A stretch of 64,000 bases of DNA from DATAEE01 sp036258175. GTDB lineage: Bacteria; Acidobacteriota; Vicinamibacteria; Vicinamibacterales; 2-12-FULL-66-21. Positions 1-8,716 of the stretch are shown in pieces. The stretch spans positions 1 to 64,000 of the forward strand of contig DATAEE010000161.1 in assembly GCA_036258175.1 (NCBI GenBank). The letters are read 5' to 3'. Position 1 is the first letter of the stretch; each line of letters begins with the position of its first letter. Made by a program: the position numbers and the translations under genes. Under the pieces are notes generated by a model. That model did no database searches and had not been told where the DNA came from. It worked only from the letters and a program-made list of their open reading frames with translations.

Positions 1-1184
1 TCGCTCTTCTTCGAACCCGACGCAACCGGAGTCGCGTAGAACGCCAGGATGTCGCCGCGCAGCGCGCGGGTCACGCCTTTGAAGTCATCGTCGGCGAGCT
101 GGTCGAGCAGGCGAGCATACGCCTCGTCGGCCAGCCGGTAATCCCCCGCCTTCACTGGCCGGCCGGTATCGAAGTTGCGATTTTCCAGCCTGAGCCGGTG
201 GCGCGATGCGGCGTCGACGAACGTTCGATAGCGTTGAACCGTTGACGTGACGCTTTCGAGGAACAACCGCTCGGCCTCCGGCGTCAGCGGTTTGAACGCC
301 AGCGTTCTGAACGGTCCGACTTTCGGAACGATGCGGAGGAGCGCAGCACAGAGTTTGTGCCAGAAGTTCGGGCGCTTGTACTCGGTGCCCCACAGCCGTT
401 CGTACTCAGTGCGCGAGATCTTGAACAGGAACTGCTCGCGGGTCATTCCCGGAGCCTGCGCCGCGATCTCGTCGTAACGGCTTTCCCACGCCACCTTCGT
501 CATCTCCGGGATGGACGTGCTCACCGTCCAGCGGAATGTCCCGATCGCCAATCCGAGGTTCGTGAAGACGTCGTCGAGTTCGAGGCCGTAGGTCGACTTG
601 AATGCCCGCTCGAGCACCGGTTTGGAGACCTCGAAGCCGATGAAGTCCCGATATGCCTCCGGCAGATACCGGCCGCGCGCGATCTGCAGCACGTCGAAGC
701 CGAACTCGGTTCTGAGATGAGCGGTCGGATCATCCTGATACGTCACGCGATCGCCAAACTTCGATCGGACCTTGGGATACGTCAGCGGCACCGCGAGGTT
801 GACCGCGCTCGGGTGCCCGACGTTGTCAGCTGTGTAGTGCGCGAGCGCGCCGAGCGCAAAGGCGAGCTCCTCGGTGTTCCTGGCCTCGCGAACGAGCGCC
901 TCGACGAAATCGCCGCTGCGCACGTAATGCGTCAGATCGCCGAACAAACGGCTCGAGAACGGATAGTAGCCAAGATCCTGTATCAGGCAGCCGCCGTACG
1001 CGAATGCCCGGGCGCGCAGTATCTCGTCGGCGGAGGGACGGAACCGGGCACGCAGTAGAGGAACAATCGAATCCTGCCAAGCCGCATCGACGATCGCTTC
1101 GTGCGTCAGCACCGAATAGGCGTGTGCCTCGCGGATCGGCAGAAAACAGCAGACTGCCGACATGAGCAGCATACGGCCGAGCAT
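1..1184 (-). CDS. Zinc-dependent phospholipase C-like secreted protein (partial, C-terminus off window)
   Basis: The reading frame is open from an ATG at 1184 to the window edge, so at least 394 residues are seen and the C-terminus is missing. Residues 1-22 form a signal peptide ending in AHA, so the mature protein would begin YSVLTHE. Candidate metal ligands typical of the zinc-dependent phospholipase C/S1-P1 fold are visible: His28 (THE), Asp70 (QDLGYYP), and His116, Asp120 and His124 in HYTADNVGHP. Family members hydrolyse phospholipids outside the cytoplasm; substrate here is unknown. A further in-frame ATG lies at 1172. No clear Shine-Dalgarno sequence precedes the chosen start. It is divergent from the creatininase gene. 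Confidence 0.8.
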   Translation of the reverse strand, partial: MLGRMLLMSAVCCFLPIREAHAYSVLTHEAIVDAAWQDSIVPLLRARFRPSADEILRARAFAYGGCLIQDLGYYPFSSRLFGDLTHYVRSGDFVEALVREARNTEELAFALGALAHYTADNVGHPSAVNLAVPLTYPKVRSKFGDRVTYQDDPTAHLRTEFGFDVLQIARGRYLPEAYRDFIGFEVSKPVLERAFKSTYGLELDDVFTNLGLAIGTFRWTVSTSIPEMTKVAWESRYDEIAAQAPGMTREQFLFKISRTEYERLWGTEYKRPNFWHKLCAALLRIVPKVGPFRTLAFKPLTPEAERLFLESVTSTVQRYRTFVDAASRHRLRLENRNFDTGRPVKAGDYRLADEAYARLLDQLADDDFKGVTRALRGDILAFYATPVASGSKKS

Positions 1185-1256
1185 CGAACGTGGTTGAAGC
1201 AAGCGCGATGCCCGCTTTTCTTCGGCGCGGCGAGCAGATAAGCTGCACCACCGGAG

Positions 1257-1280
1257 ACGAGGCTAAAGCCTCGTGCCACG
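1257..1280. repeat. Dispersed palindrome, copy A (intergenic)
   Basis: Positions 1257-1274 read ACGAGGCT-AA-AGCCTCGT, a perfect 8-bp inverted repeat with a 2-base spacer. The 23 bases 1258-1280 are exactly the reverse complement of 62313-62335, which lies inside the S55-like gene. It sits between the divergent phospholipase-like and creatininase genes, and could form a hairpin in either transcript or be a REP-like mobile palindrome. Confidence 0.8.
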
Positions 1281-1293
1281 ACGAGGTGTATCC

Positions 1294-2085
1294 ATGAAGC
1301 GCGCGACCGTGTTCCTCGGCGAGATGACCAATCCCGAAGTCGAGGAGTTTCTAAAGCGACACCACACCGTGATCGTTCCGACCGGTGCAACGGAGCAGCA
1401 CGGACCGCACGCGCCGCTGGCGACCGACGTCCTCATTCCTCAGGAGATCGCCCGCCGCATCGCGCCGACGATCGGCGCCGTTGTCGCGCCTCCGCTCAGC
1501 TACGCGCTCTCCTATCCGCACGTTGGCTTCAAGGGACTAGTCCATATCCGCATTCCGACGTTCATGTCGCTGGTTGAAGATGTGGCGGTCGCGTTCGCGA
1601 CAGCAGGCTTCCGCCGGATCATTTTTCTGAACGGGCACTACGACAACACGTACGCGATCGCCTACGCGTGCGCGAACGCCGCCGAACGGCTGCCGCGTGA
1701 AACGAAGGCCTTTCCGCTGAACTACTGGGACGGCTTCCCGGCGGAGGTCGCGCGCGAGTACATCAGCCTGGCCAAGGGCATGCACGCCAATGCCGCAGAG
1801 ACGGGCGCGATCCTGGCGATCGATCCCGGACTGGTGGATATGGACAAGGCCAACACTGAGTTCCCGCCGTTCCCGGACTACAAGGTCAACACCGGACCCG
1901 TGCACACCGCCTTCTTCTTCACGTCGCCTGGCTCCGTGTACTGGGCCACGAAATCCGGCACGTGGGGCGACGCGACGCAGGCGACGAAGGAACTTGGCGA
2001 GCGTTATCTTCAGGCAGGCGTCGACGCGACCATCGCCGTGCTGGCGGATCTGGAGAAGACATTCGCCGCCATGCCGCCGCGTTGA
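1294..2085 (+). CDS. Creatininase family amidohydrolase
   Basis: The 263-residue product belongs to the creatininase/creatinine amidohydrolase family, cytoplasmic metal-dependent ring amidases. Expected binuclear metal ligands are seen as Glu34, His36 and Asp45 in ATEQHGPHAPLATD, and His115 with Asp117 in NGHYDN; Glu169 in HANAAETG is also conserved in the family. The ATG at 1294 was preferred over an in-frame GTG at 1273 because GAGG precedes it by about eight bases and the alternative start falls within a palindrome. Family members act on creatinine or on other small amides and cofactor precursors, so the actual substrate is open. It converges with the P450 gene, leaving two bases between the stop codons. 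Confidence 0.85.
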   Translation: MKRATVFLGEMTNPEVEEFLKRHHTVIVPTGATEQHGPHAPLATDVLIPQEIARRIAPTIGAVVAPPLSYALSYPHVGFKGLVHIRIPTFMSLVEDVAVAFATAGFRRIIFLNGHYDNTYAIAYACANAAERLPRETKAFPLNYWDGFPAEVAREYISLAKGMHANAAETGAILAIDPGLVDMDKANTEFPPFPDYKVNTGPVHTAFFFTSPGSVYWATKSGTWGDATQATKELGERYLQAGVDATIAVLADLEKTFAAMPPR

Positions 2086-2087
2086 GA

Positions 2088-3434
2088 CTACGAGGCTGGC
2101 TGCACGGTCATCTTCACCCCGTATCGGGGCCGCAGCGTGATGAGCGCGTGTGGTTCGACGGGATGCCCCTTCACGAGATCCAGCCGATAGCGTTGCGAGA
2201 TCATCGCCAGGATGATCGTCGCTTCCATCACGGCAAATTGATTCCCGATGCATTGGCGCGGCCCAGCGCCAAACGGCACGTACGCGAATCGGTGACGTCC
2301 CGCCGATCGTTCGGGGGAAAAGCGGTCGGGGTCGAATCGCTCCGGGTCGGGCCAGAGCGAAGGCCGCCGATGGATGACGAACGGGATCACGAAGACGAGG
2401 TGTCCCTTTTCGATGCGGTATCCGCTGAGGTGATCCTCCCCGAGCGCTTGCCGTGAGAAGCCCCAGGCGGGCGGATAGAGACGCACTGTTTCGTCGAACA
2501 CCATCCGCGTGAAGCTCAAACGTTCCAGGTCGTCGAACGACGGTGGTCGGCCAGCGAGCACGTCGTGCACTTCGCGCGCCAAGCGCGTCCGGATCTCCGG
2601 ATGCATCGACAGCAGGTACCACGTCCACGACAGCGCGAGCGACGTCGTCTCGTGCCCCGCCAGGAGCATCGTCATGACCTCGTCCCGCACCTGCTTGTCG
2701 TTCATGGTCGCGTTCGTTTCTTCGTCCCGCGCAGAGAGGAGCATCGACAGCAGGTCGCCATTGGACGATGGCTGTGCCCTGCGCCGGGCGTGGATGATGC
2801 GGTAGACGACGGCGTCCAGGTCGGCGAGGGCGCGCCGCGCACGCCGGTTGCTGGCTGTCGGCAGCCACCGCTCGAGGCCGATCGACCAGAAGTTTTGTCC
2901 TATGTGGTGATTCACGATGGGCCAGGCGTCGTTCACGACTTCAGCGTCGGCGCCGAGATCGGTGCTGAACATCGTGCGGACAATGATGTCCTGCGTCAGC
3001 CGCATCATCTCGTTCACGACCTCGATGCGATCGCCTCGGGCGGTGAAGCCCTGCCATCGGTCGACGTGCGCCTGGGTCGTTTCCGTCATGGCCTCCACCA
3101 GCGCGGCCAGCCGCTGCCGGTGGAAGGCCGGCTGTGCAAGCCGGCGCTGGCGCAGCCAGAAGTCGTCCTCGCTGGTCAGCAGTCCAGTGCCGAGTCCCGG
3201 TTTCAGGCGCTCGTACAACGGGCTCTTGTGGTAATTGCGGTTGTTGTCCTGGAGGACGTGCTTGATGTCGTCCGGTCTGCACGCCAGGTAGCCATGATAG
3301 GCGCCGACCTTCATGTGGACGAAATCGCCGTAGCGATCGGCGGCGTCGAGGTAGACGCGGAGCGGATCCTTCCGGAGATACGGGAGCATCCCGAGGATTG
3401 GATAGCCGCGCGGCCCCGGCGGGGACGTGTTCAT
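2088..3434 (-). CDS. Cytochrome P450
   Basis: The 448-residue product is a full-length soluble cytochrome P450 monooxygenase. The I-helix oxygen-activation motif AGHETT, the ExxR motif (DETVR) and the heme-thiolate loop FGAGPRQCIG with the cysteine ligand are all present in the correct order. The N-terminus begins with a proline-rich PPGPRGYPILG stretch and no long membrane anchor. An ATG at 3434 was chosen over a TTG at 3443 since GAAGAGG lies about ten bases upstream. No ferredoxin or reductase gene is adjacent, so the redox partner must be elsewhere. The fused-type motif spacing resembles CYP102/CYP4-like enzymes of fatty acids or hydrophobic substrates, but substrate is inference. Confidence 0.93.
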   Translation of the reverse strand: MNTSPPGPRGYPILGMLPYLRKDPLRVYLDAADRYGDFVHMKVGAYHGYLACRPDDIKHVLQDNNRNYHKSPLYERLKPGLGTGLLTSEDDFWLRQRRLAQPAFHRQRLAALVEAMTETTQAHVDRWQGFTARGDRIEVVNEMMRLTQDIIVRTMFSTDLGADAEVVNDAWPIVNHHIGQNFWSIGLERWLPTASNRRARRALADLDAVVYRIIHARRRAQPSSNGDLLSMLLSARDEETNATMNDKQVRDEVMTMLLAGHETTSLALSWTWYLLSMHPEIRTRLAREVHDVLAGRPPSFDDLERLSFTRMVFDETVRLYPPAWGFSRQALGEDHLSGYRIEKGHLVFVIPFVIHRRPSLWPDPERFDPDRFSPERSAGRHRFAYVPFGAGPRQCIGNQFAVMEATIILAMISQRYRLDLVKGHPVEPHALITLRPRYGVKMTVQPAS

Positions 3435-3590
3435 CGGGTACAAACCTCTTCCGTTCGGCTTGAGCCTGGTGTACTATGCGCCAACTCCAACCCGGCGAGA
3501 CATCTGCGCTCGCCGACTCGATCCCCTCGGGCTGTCGAGGTTCCCAGGCCTCGGCGATAGACGCACGGCCGTCCTCACAGGAGCCTTGTC

Positions 3591-4511
3591 ATGTTCCATG
3601 TCGCTCCGCGCGGAACCCGCGACGGACACCCACTTGACCCGATCGGGATGCCAGCCCCGCAAAGCGCGCCGGCCGCGCGGCCACCGCTCGCGGACGTCCG
3701 CGAGCAGGCGGACGCGATTCGTGCCGAAGCCGAGCGGCAGGCGGCTCAGATCATCCGCGACGCCGAAGAACGGGCAGACCTGCTGCTGAAAGCCCGCCTT
3801 GCATACGCCGAGCGCGAGCTGGACCGGCTGCGCTCCCTCAGGCGAAACATCGGAGGCCTGCTCGAGTCGAGCGTCTCTGCGCTGCGCGTGGTTGAGCACA
3901 TGCTGCCAAACGATCGCGCCGGCGCCGCTGAAGAATCCCGGTCCTGGATGCAGGACCACGTGATTCTCCGCGCGTGCGCCGGGCGGTACCGCTACGCGAT
4001 GATCCTTGCGCTCTGCCTGGCAATCGCGGGAGCCCTTGCAGGCGCGGCGTGGTACGCCGCGCTTCCGGAGTCCGCGCCTGCACCAGCCGAGACGCCGCGT
4101 GCCGCCGATGTTCCTCCGGCGAGTCCGGCCGCGCGTGAGCCGGACGTCGCGCTCGCGCCGCCCGTGCCGTCGCTCACACCTGCGGCCACGACCGGCGCCT
4201 CGCCCGCTGCGACCCTCGTTTCCGCTCAAACGGATCACCCTGCCGCGTTGACTGTTCTCCTCGCCGCGGAGCGGCAATGCTGGATCCGGGCGACGATCGA
4301 CGGTGGACGCGTGATCGAGCGGTTGCTCGAAGCCGATCAGGAGCTGGTCGTGACCGCGCGCGAGAGCGTACTGCTAAGGGTCGGGGATGCGGGGGCGCTC
4401 TCCACGACTATCAACGGCAAGCCGGCGCAGCGCTTTGGAGGACCGGGACAGGTGATCACGAGGCAGATCACCCTGCAGAACTATTCCCGGTGGCTCCTGG
4501 GCCTTTCGTGA
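3591..4511 (+). CDS. RodZ C-domain (DUF4115)-like membrane protein with cytoplasmic coiled coil
   Basis: The 306-residue protein has a charged alanine/glutamate-rich coiled coil around residues 33-90, one transmembrane helix near 135-158, a proline/alanine-rich linker, and a C-terminal domain from about 220 to the end. That last domain (LTVLLAAERQCWIRATIDGG, then NGKPAQRFGGPGQV) resembles the periplasmic DUF4115 domain of the cell-shape protein RodZ. The usual N-terminal Xre-type helix-turn-helix is absent and replaced by the coiled coil, which looks like ATP synthase b or DivIVA-like heptads. AGGAG lies about eight bases before the ATG. A role in envelope or shape organisation is inference. 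Confidence 0.72.
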   Translation: MFHVAPRGTRDGHPLDPIGMPAPQSAPAARPPLADVREQADAIRAEAERQAAQIIRDAEERADLLLKARLAYAERELDRLRSLRRNIGGLLESSVSALRVVEHMLPNDRAGAAEESRSWMQDHVILRACAGRYRYAMILALCLAIAGALAGAAWYAALPESAPAPAETPRAADVPPASPAAREPDVALAPPVPSLTPAATTGASPAATLVSAQTDHPAALTVLLAAERQCWIRATIDGGRVIERLLEADQELVVTARESVLLRVGDAGALSTTINGKPAQRFGGPGQVITRQITLQNYSRWLLGLS

Positions 4512-4515
4512 GGCT

Positions 4516-4899
4516 TCACGTTTCCTGAAACGTGCGGCCAGTCCGCCGCGACCAGGTCGGTCCGGAACGATCCGGCACGTCGAGGGCGTTGAAAATGCCG
4601 AGCGGCTGCGCCGCAGTGAGGAATCGCTCGCGCTGTGACTCGAGGGATTTGACCTCGTCGCTGAAGTCGGCGAGATGCTTTTCGTAGACAAGCGTCTCGC
4701 TCCAGTACTCGACCAGCAGATACCGCGAGGGCTGCGCGAGATCCTTCAAGAAGGAGCTGCCCAGAAACGCACGGCTTCGCCGTGAGAACGCGGTCCATTC
4801 ACCGTCGGCGCCGAAGAAGTGCTCGAACGCTTCTTGATATTCCGGTTTGACCTCGAACTGCCAGCCGACGGCGATCACAGGGGAACCCTCCGCGTGCAA
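4516..4899 (-). CDS. Antibiotic biosynthesis monooxygenase (ABM)-like protein
   Basis: The 127-residue product has the pattern of the small dimeric alpha/beta-barrel ABM domain: a first strand VIAVGWQFEVKPEYQEAFE, a central segment RYLLVEYWSE, and a helical region before the C-terminus. Members include quinol monooxygenases and heme-degrading enzymes, while many are of unknown function. No diagnostic catalytic residue can be identified here. Its stop lies four bases from the convergent RodZ-like gene's stop, and it is 27 bases upstream of the kdpE end, so it belongs to the same minus-strand block. The start is the first ATG after the preceding stop; a GTG eight codons in is also possible. Confidence 0.6.
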   Translation of the reverse strand: MHAEGSPVIAVGWQFEVKPEYQEAFEHFFGADGEWTAFSRRSRAFLGSSFLKDLAQPSRYLLVEYWSETLVYEKHLADFSDEVKSLESQRERFLTAAQPLGIFNALDVPDRSGPTWSRRTGRTFQET

Positions 4900-4926
4900 T
4901 GATACAGCACGAGTCCAGAACGCGCT

Positions 4927-5622
4927 TCACTCAGGATCTTCTGCAAACCGGTACCCGACCCACGGTTCGGTGAGAATGTAACGCGGGTGTGCCGGATCCG
5001 GCTCGACCTTTTTTCTCACCGCATTGACGAGCACACGCAGGTGCTCCGGCTGGTCGACGACGTGCGGACCCCAGATCTCGCGCAGCAGCGCGCGATGTGT
5101 CAGCACGCGTCCGGCGTTGCGGACGAGATAGACGAGCAGCTCGAATTCCTTCGGCGTCAGGCGGATCTCGTCACCGTTGCGCACGACGCGCCGCTTGTCG
5201 AAATCGACGACGAGATCACCGCGCGTCAACTGGCCGGCCGGCTCAGGGTCTCCCGTCGTGCGTCGAAGTGCGACGCGGACGCGCGCAAGCAGTTCATCAG
5301 GGCCGAAGGGCTTCGTCACGTAGTCATCGGCGCCGAGATCGAGCGCGGCGACTTTGTCGCGCTCGGCCTCACGGGCCGACAAGACGATGATCGGCGTGCG
5401 GCCGCGCTCGCGCAGCCGGCGGCACACGTCGAGCCCGTCGAGATCGGGCAGCATGAGATCGAGGATCACGAGATCCGGCGGGTCGCGGTCGAACGTCTCG
5501 AGCGCCGTGCGGCCCGTTGCAGCCGTCTCGACATCGTATCCGCGCGACCGCAGCAGCGGCGCCATCGCCTTCAGGATTGACGGCTCGTCATCCACGATCA
5601 GGATCCGGGCGGAGCCGGTCAC
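4927..5622 (-). CDS. kdpE: KdpE-type two-component response regulator
   Basis: The 231-residue protein is an OmpR/KdpE-family DNA-binding response regulator. The receiver domain has Asp11-Asp12, the phosphoacceptor Asp55 (ILDLMLPDLDG) and the conserved lysine in YVTKPFG. The C-terminal winged helix (LTPKEFELLVYLVRNAGRVLTHRALLREIWG, read as separate motifs LTPKEFELL and LLREIWG) is typical of KdpE. The GTG start at 5622 overlaps the kdpD stop by four bases, so translation is coupled. KdpE normally activates the kdpFABC potassium pump; no kdp structural genes lie in the window, so its regulon is elsewhere or differs. Confidence 0.92.
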   Translation of the reverse strand: MTGSARILIVDDEPSILKAMAPLLRSRGYDVETAATGRTALETFDRDPPDLVILDLMLPDLDGLDVCRRLRERGRTPIIVLSAREAERDKVAALDLGADDYVTKPFGPDELLARVRVALRRTTGDPEPAGQLTRGDLVVDFDKRRVVRNGDEIRLTPKEFELLVYLVRNAGRVLTHRALLREIWGPHVVDQPEHLRVLVNAVRKKVEPDPAHPRYILTEPWVGYRFAEDPE

Positions 5623-7136
5623 GTTCGCAGGCCCGCGCGATCCGGCTCTTCCGTGGGGGCCGGCCGCGATGCGGCCGGGATCCGGATGACGAACTCGGCG
5701 CCGCCCGCTGGAGCGTTCGACGCGCTGACTGTGCCGCCGTGGGCCGCGAGGAGCCCTTGAACGATCGCGAGCCCCATTCCCGTCCCGGCCGCGCGCGCGG
5801 ATCGCCCGTGGCGCCCGCGATAAAACCGTTCGAAAATCCGCGAACGCTCTTCTTCCGAAATTCCGGGCCCACGGTCGCGAACGGACACGACGAGGGCCGA
5901 GCCCTCGACGACTCCCCTCACGGTAATGGGTGCCCCAACTGGCGAGTACTGCGCGGCGTTTTCCAGCAGATGGCCGAGCGCAGTCGCGGTCAGCCGGGGG
6001 TCGACGCGAACCAGTGCCGGGTCCATCGTGACGTCGAGCGGGTGCCCTCTGAGCGCGCGCTCCGCCTGCGTCGTCGCGGCTTCGACGATCTCGGCCGGAT
6101 CGACCCATCGCGGATCGGACGCGACGCGGTCGGCGTCGATGCGCGCCATGTCCACGATGTTCTGAAACAGCCGCTTGAGGCGCGCGACTTCGGCGGCGAT
6201 CAGTCCCGCCTGCTCATCGCGCGACACGACGTCCGAAGCCGAACCTTTGAGGTTTGTTGCGGCCAATTCGATGGCGGTCAGCGGCGTCCGGAGATCGTGG
6301 CTGAACGACGCGAGGAGCGCATCGCTCAACTCCGCCCGCTCCCTCGCCCGTGTTGCCGCGTCGCGTTCACCGAGCAGACTGAAGCGCTCCACCGCCAGCG
6401 CCGCGAAGCCACTGAGCGCATCAATCGTCTGGCGGCCGAGGGGCGGTCCCGCAAGAGCCAGAAAGCCGACGGGCCGCAGGCCGAAGCGAAGCGGAACGAT
6501 CGTGGCGTGGGAACCTCGCTGATCGAGTCGAAGCGGCAGGTCCGGCAGGTCGACGCCGCCGGCGCGGGTATCGGCGAGCGCGGCGTCGAGCGCGCGCGGA
6601 TCGATGGACAGCTCTCGCGCACCGCCGTGATGGATCCGCCATCCATCTGACTCCGGCAGGCAGAGCGCGACGCTTTCAAGATCGAATCGCGTCGCGACGT
6701 GCCGGGCGAGGTGCGCCAGCGCATCAGCGTGATCCGTCAGCAGGATGTCGCGGCTGAGATCGAACAGCCGCCGGAGCTCGTCTCGCCGCGCCGTCGCCTC
6801 GCGCGCACGATCGCGCGCCGCGCTAGACAGGTGGCCCGCGACGAGGCTCACGACGAGAAAGGCGACAAACGCGATCCAGTGCTGCGGGTCGGCGATCGCA
6901 AACCGGCCGAACGGCGGCAGGAAGAAGAAATTCAATGACAGCGTCGCTGCGAGCGAGACGGCAAGGGCGACGTAGAGCGGCGACGTTGTCGCCGAGACGA
7001 GGACGATCAGGAGATACGCGAGCGCCGCTGTTGTCGGATTCGTGACGCCGATCGACAGAAACAGCCAGGTCGTGAGTGCGAGGGCCGCCGCAGCGGCCGC
7101 AAGCGCAGCGGCTGCGGCCGGAAGGCGGGCGATCAC
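5619..7136 (-). CDS. kdpD: KdpD-like sensor histidine kinase lacking the N-terminal KdpD sensor domains
   Basis: The 505-residue kinase starts with four hydrophobic helices (about residues 5-105, DUF4118-like), then a GAF-like region, a HisKA dimerisation helix with the phosphoaccepting His near residue 280 in FSHDLRTPLTAI, and an HATPase_c domain with the N box (LLENAAQYSP), G1 (DRGPGI) and G2 (GTGMGLAIV) motifs. Canonical KdpD is about 890 residues with an N-terminal KdpD and USP domain; both are absent, so cyclic-di-AMP or potassium sensing by that part is lost. The GTG start overlaps the rho stop by four bases, tying it translationally to rho. Confidence 0.9.
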   Translation of the reverse strand: MIARLPAAAAALAAAAAALALTTWLFLSIGVTNPTTAALAYLLIVLVSATTSPLYVALAVSLAATLSLNFFFLPPFGRFAIADPQHWIAFVAFLVVSLVAGHLSSAARDRAREATARRDELRRLFDLSRDILLTDHADALAHLARHVATRFDLESVALCLPESDGWRIHHGGARELSIDPRALDAALADTRAGGVDLPDLPLRLDQRGSHATIVPLRFGLRPVGFLALAGPPLGRQTIDALSGFAALAVERFSLLGERDAATRARERAELSDALLASFSHDLRTPLTAIELAATNLKGSASDVVSRDEQAGLIAAEVARLKRLFQNIVDMARIDADRVASDPRWVDPAEIVEAATTQAERALRGHPLDVTMDPALVRVDPRLTATALGHLLENAAQYSPVGAPITVRGVVEGSALVVSVRDRGPGISEEERSRIFERFYRGRHGRSARAAGTGMGLAIVQGLLAAHGGTVSASNAPAGGAEFVIRIPAASRPAPTEEPDRAGLRT

Positions 7137-8548
7137 CCCATCTTCTGCATCGACGAGAGGAACTCGGCGTTGCTCTTGGTCTTCCCCATCTTGTCGAGCA
7201 GCAGCTCCATCGCTTCGACCGGCGACAGCGGCGTGAGGACCTTGCGCAGGACCCAGACGCGATTGAGATCGTCTTTCTGGATGAGCAGCTCTTCCTTGCG
7301 GGTGCCGCTCTTCTGAATGTCGATCGCCGGGAAGACGCGCTTGTCCGAGAGCTTGCGGTCCAGGTGAATCTCGAGGTTACCGGTTCCCTTGAACTCCTCG
7401 AAGATGACGTCGTCCATTCGAGAGCCGGTGTCGATGAGCGCCGTCGCGATGATCGTCAACGACCCGCCTTCCTCGATGTTCCGCGCCGCGCCGAAGAACC
7501 GCTTGGGCTTCTGCAGCGCGTTCGAGTCGAGACCGCCTGACAGTACCTTGCCGGACGGCGGGATGACGGAGTTATACGCACGCGCGAGGCGGGTGATCGA
7601 GTCGAGCAGAATGAGCACGTCCTTCTTGTGCTCCACGAGCCGCTTCGCCTTCTCGATGACCATCTCGGCGACCTGGACGTGGCGCTGAGCCGGCTCGTCG
7701 AACGTCGACGAGATCACCTCGCCGTCCACTGACCGCTGCATGTCGGTAACTTCTTCCGGCCGTTCGTCGATGAGGAGAACGATGAGGTAAACCTCAGGAT
7801 GGTTCTTCGCGACCGACTGGGCGATGTTCTGGAGCAACATCGTCTTTCCGGTGCGCGGCGGCGCGACGATCAGGCCGCGCTGGCCTTTGCCGACCGGCAC
7901 CATCAGATCCATCACGCGGGCCGACAGATTGTCAGGCGCCGTCTCGAGCGCGAGGCGCTGCTGCGGGTAGAGCGGGGTCAGGTTCTCGAAGAAGAGCTTG
8001 TCACGCGCCTGTTCGGGCGCTTCGAAGTTGACCGCCTCGACCTTGATGAGCGCGAAATAGCGCTCCCCTTCCTTCGGCGGCCGAATCTGTCCTGAGACCG
8101 TATCGCCTGTCTGGAGATCGAATTTTCGAATCTGCGACGGCGAGACGTAGATGTCGTCCGGCCCGGGCAGGTAGTTGTAGTCGGGAGCGCGGAGGAACCC
8201 GAAGCCGTCAGGCAGGACCTCGAGGACACCTTCCGAAAAAATGAAACCGCTTTGTTCGGTCTGCGCTTTCAGGATCTGAAAGATCAGCTCCTGCTTGCGC
8301 ATGCCGGTCGCGCCGGCGACGTTGAGGTCCTTCGCGATCTGTGTGAGCTTCTGGATACTCATATCCTTCAGCTCAGCGATGTTCAGCCCTTGCGGGCGTC
8401 CCCCCTCGCGGCGTTGCGGCTGGGTCGTTTGGGCCGGGGCCTCCGCCTGCGGGGTATCGGTCGCGGCGGCGACGGACTGGTCGTTCGACGCGGTCTGCTC
8501 CTGGTCGGCGGACCCGCGCCCTGATGAGCGTTTGTGATTGGTAGGCAT
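7133..8548 (-). CDS. rho: Transcription termination factor Rho
   Basis: The 471-residue protein is the hexameric RNA-dependent ATPase Rho. A basic, glutamine/alanine-rich extension of about 54 residues precedes the Rho N-terminal domain (LNIAELKDMSIQKL), then the cold-shock-like RNA-binding domain (GFGFLR), Walker A (APPRTGKTML, near residue 230), Walker B (LIVLLIDERPEEV) and the R-loop region. ATG at 8548 was selected; another in-frame ATG at 8626 would add 26 residues but would shorten the leader of the strong promoter upstream. A 5-prime untranslated region of roughly 130 nt follows the promoter, which could serve autoregulation as known for rho in other bacteria. Confidence 0.96.
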   Translation of the reverse strand: MPTNHKRSSGRGSADQEQTASNDQSVAAATDTPQAEAPAQTTQPQRREGGRPQGLNIAELKDMSIQKLTQIAKDLNVAGATGMRKQELIFQILKAQTEQSGFIFSEGVLEVLPDGFGFLRAPDYNYLPGPDDIYVSPSQIRKFDLQTGDTVSGQIRPPKEGERYFALIKVEAVNFEAPEQARDKLFFENLTPLYPQQRLALETAPDNLSARVMDLMVPVGKGQRGLIVAPPRTGKTMLLQNIAQSVAKNHPEVYLIVLLIDERPEEVTDMQRSVDGEVISSTFDEPAQRHVQVAEMVIEKAKRLVEHKKDVLILLDSITRLARAYNSVIPPSGKVLSGGLDSNALQKPKRFFGAARNIEEGGSLTIIATALIDTGSRMDDVIFEEFKGTGNLEIHLDRKLSDKRVFPAIDIQKSGTRKEELLIQKDDLNRVWVLRKVLTPLSPVEAMELLLDKMGKTKSNAEFLSSMQKMG

Positions 8549-8687
8549 GTGGGCGATGACTGCTGCGCTGTTTACTCTTTTCGATTGCGTTAGGAGCTTC
8601 TCGATTTTCGAAGCGGGCCGCGGCAAGTGGAAGGCCGACCGCCCGCGTCAACGACAGGAGATGTCTCGGAAGTGTTTCGCTTCGGCG

Positions 8688-8716
8688 AGTATAGGCCGGC
8701 GGGTCGGACCTGTCAA
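8688..8716 (-). promoter_or_regulatory. Sigma70-type promoter for rho-kdpD-kdpE
   Basis: On the minus strand a consensus -35 TTGACA occupies 8716-8711 and TATACT (five of six matches) occupies 8693-8688, separated by 17 bases. Transcription would start near 8681, about 130 nt before the rho ATG. The -35 directly abuts the TAA stop of the tctA gene. Confidence 0.75.

Noticed and set aside
357..1058. Plus-strand frame of 233 codons near the left end
   Set aside because: The minus strand here encodes a signal peptide and zinc ligand motifs of a phospholipase C-like protein that is open to the edge.
1537..2868. Long minus-strand frame spanning the creatininase and P450 genes
   Set aside because: It crosses two well-supported genes in another frame and has arginine-rich shadow composition.
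5623..6108. Upstream extension of the kdpE frame
   Set aside because: The residues are arginine-rich shadow of kdpD; the GTG at 5622 gives the normal family length.
5517..6650. Plus-strand frame opposite kdpE and kdpD
   Set aside because: Arginine-rich mirror frame opposite clear histidine-kinase motifs.
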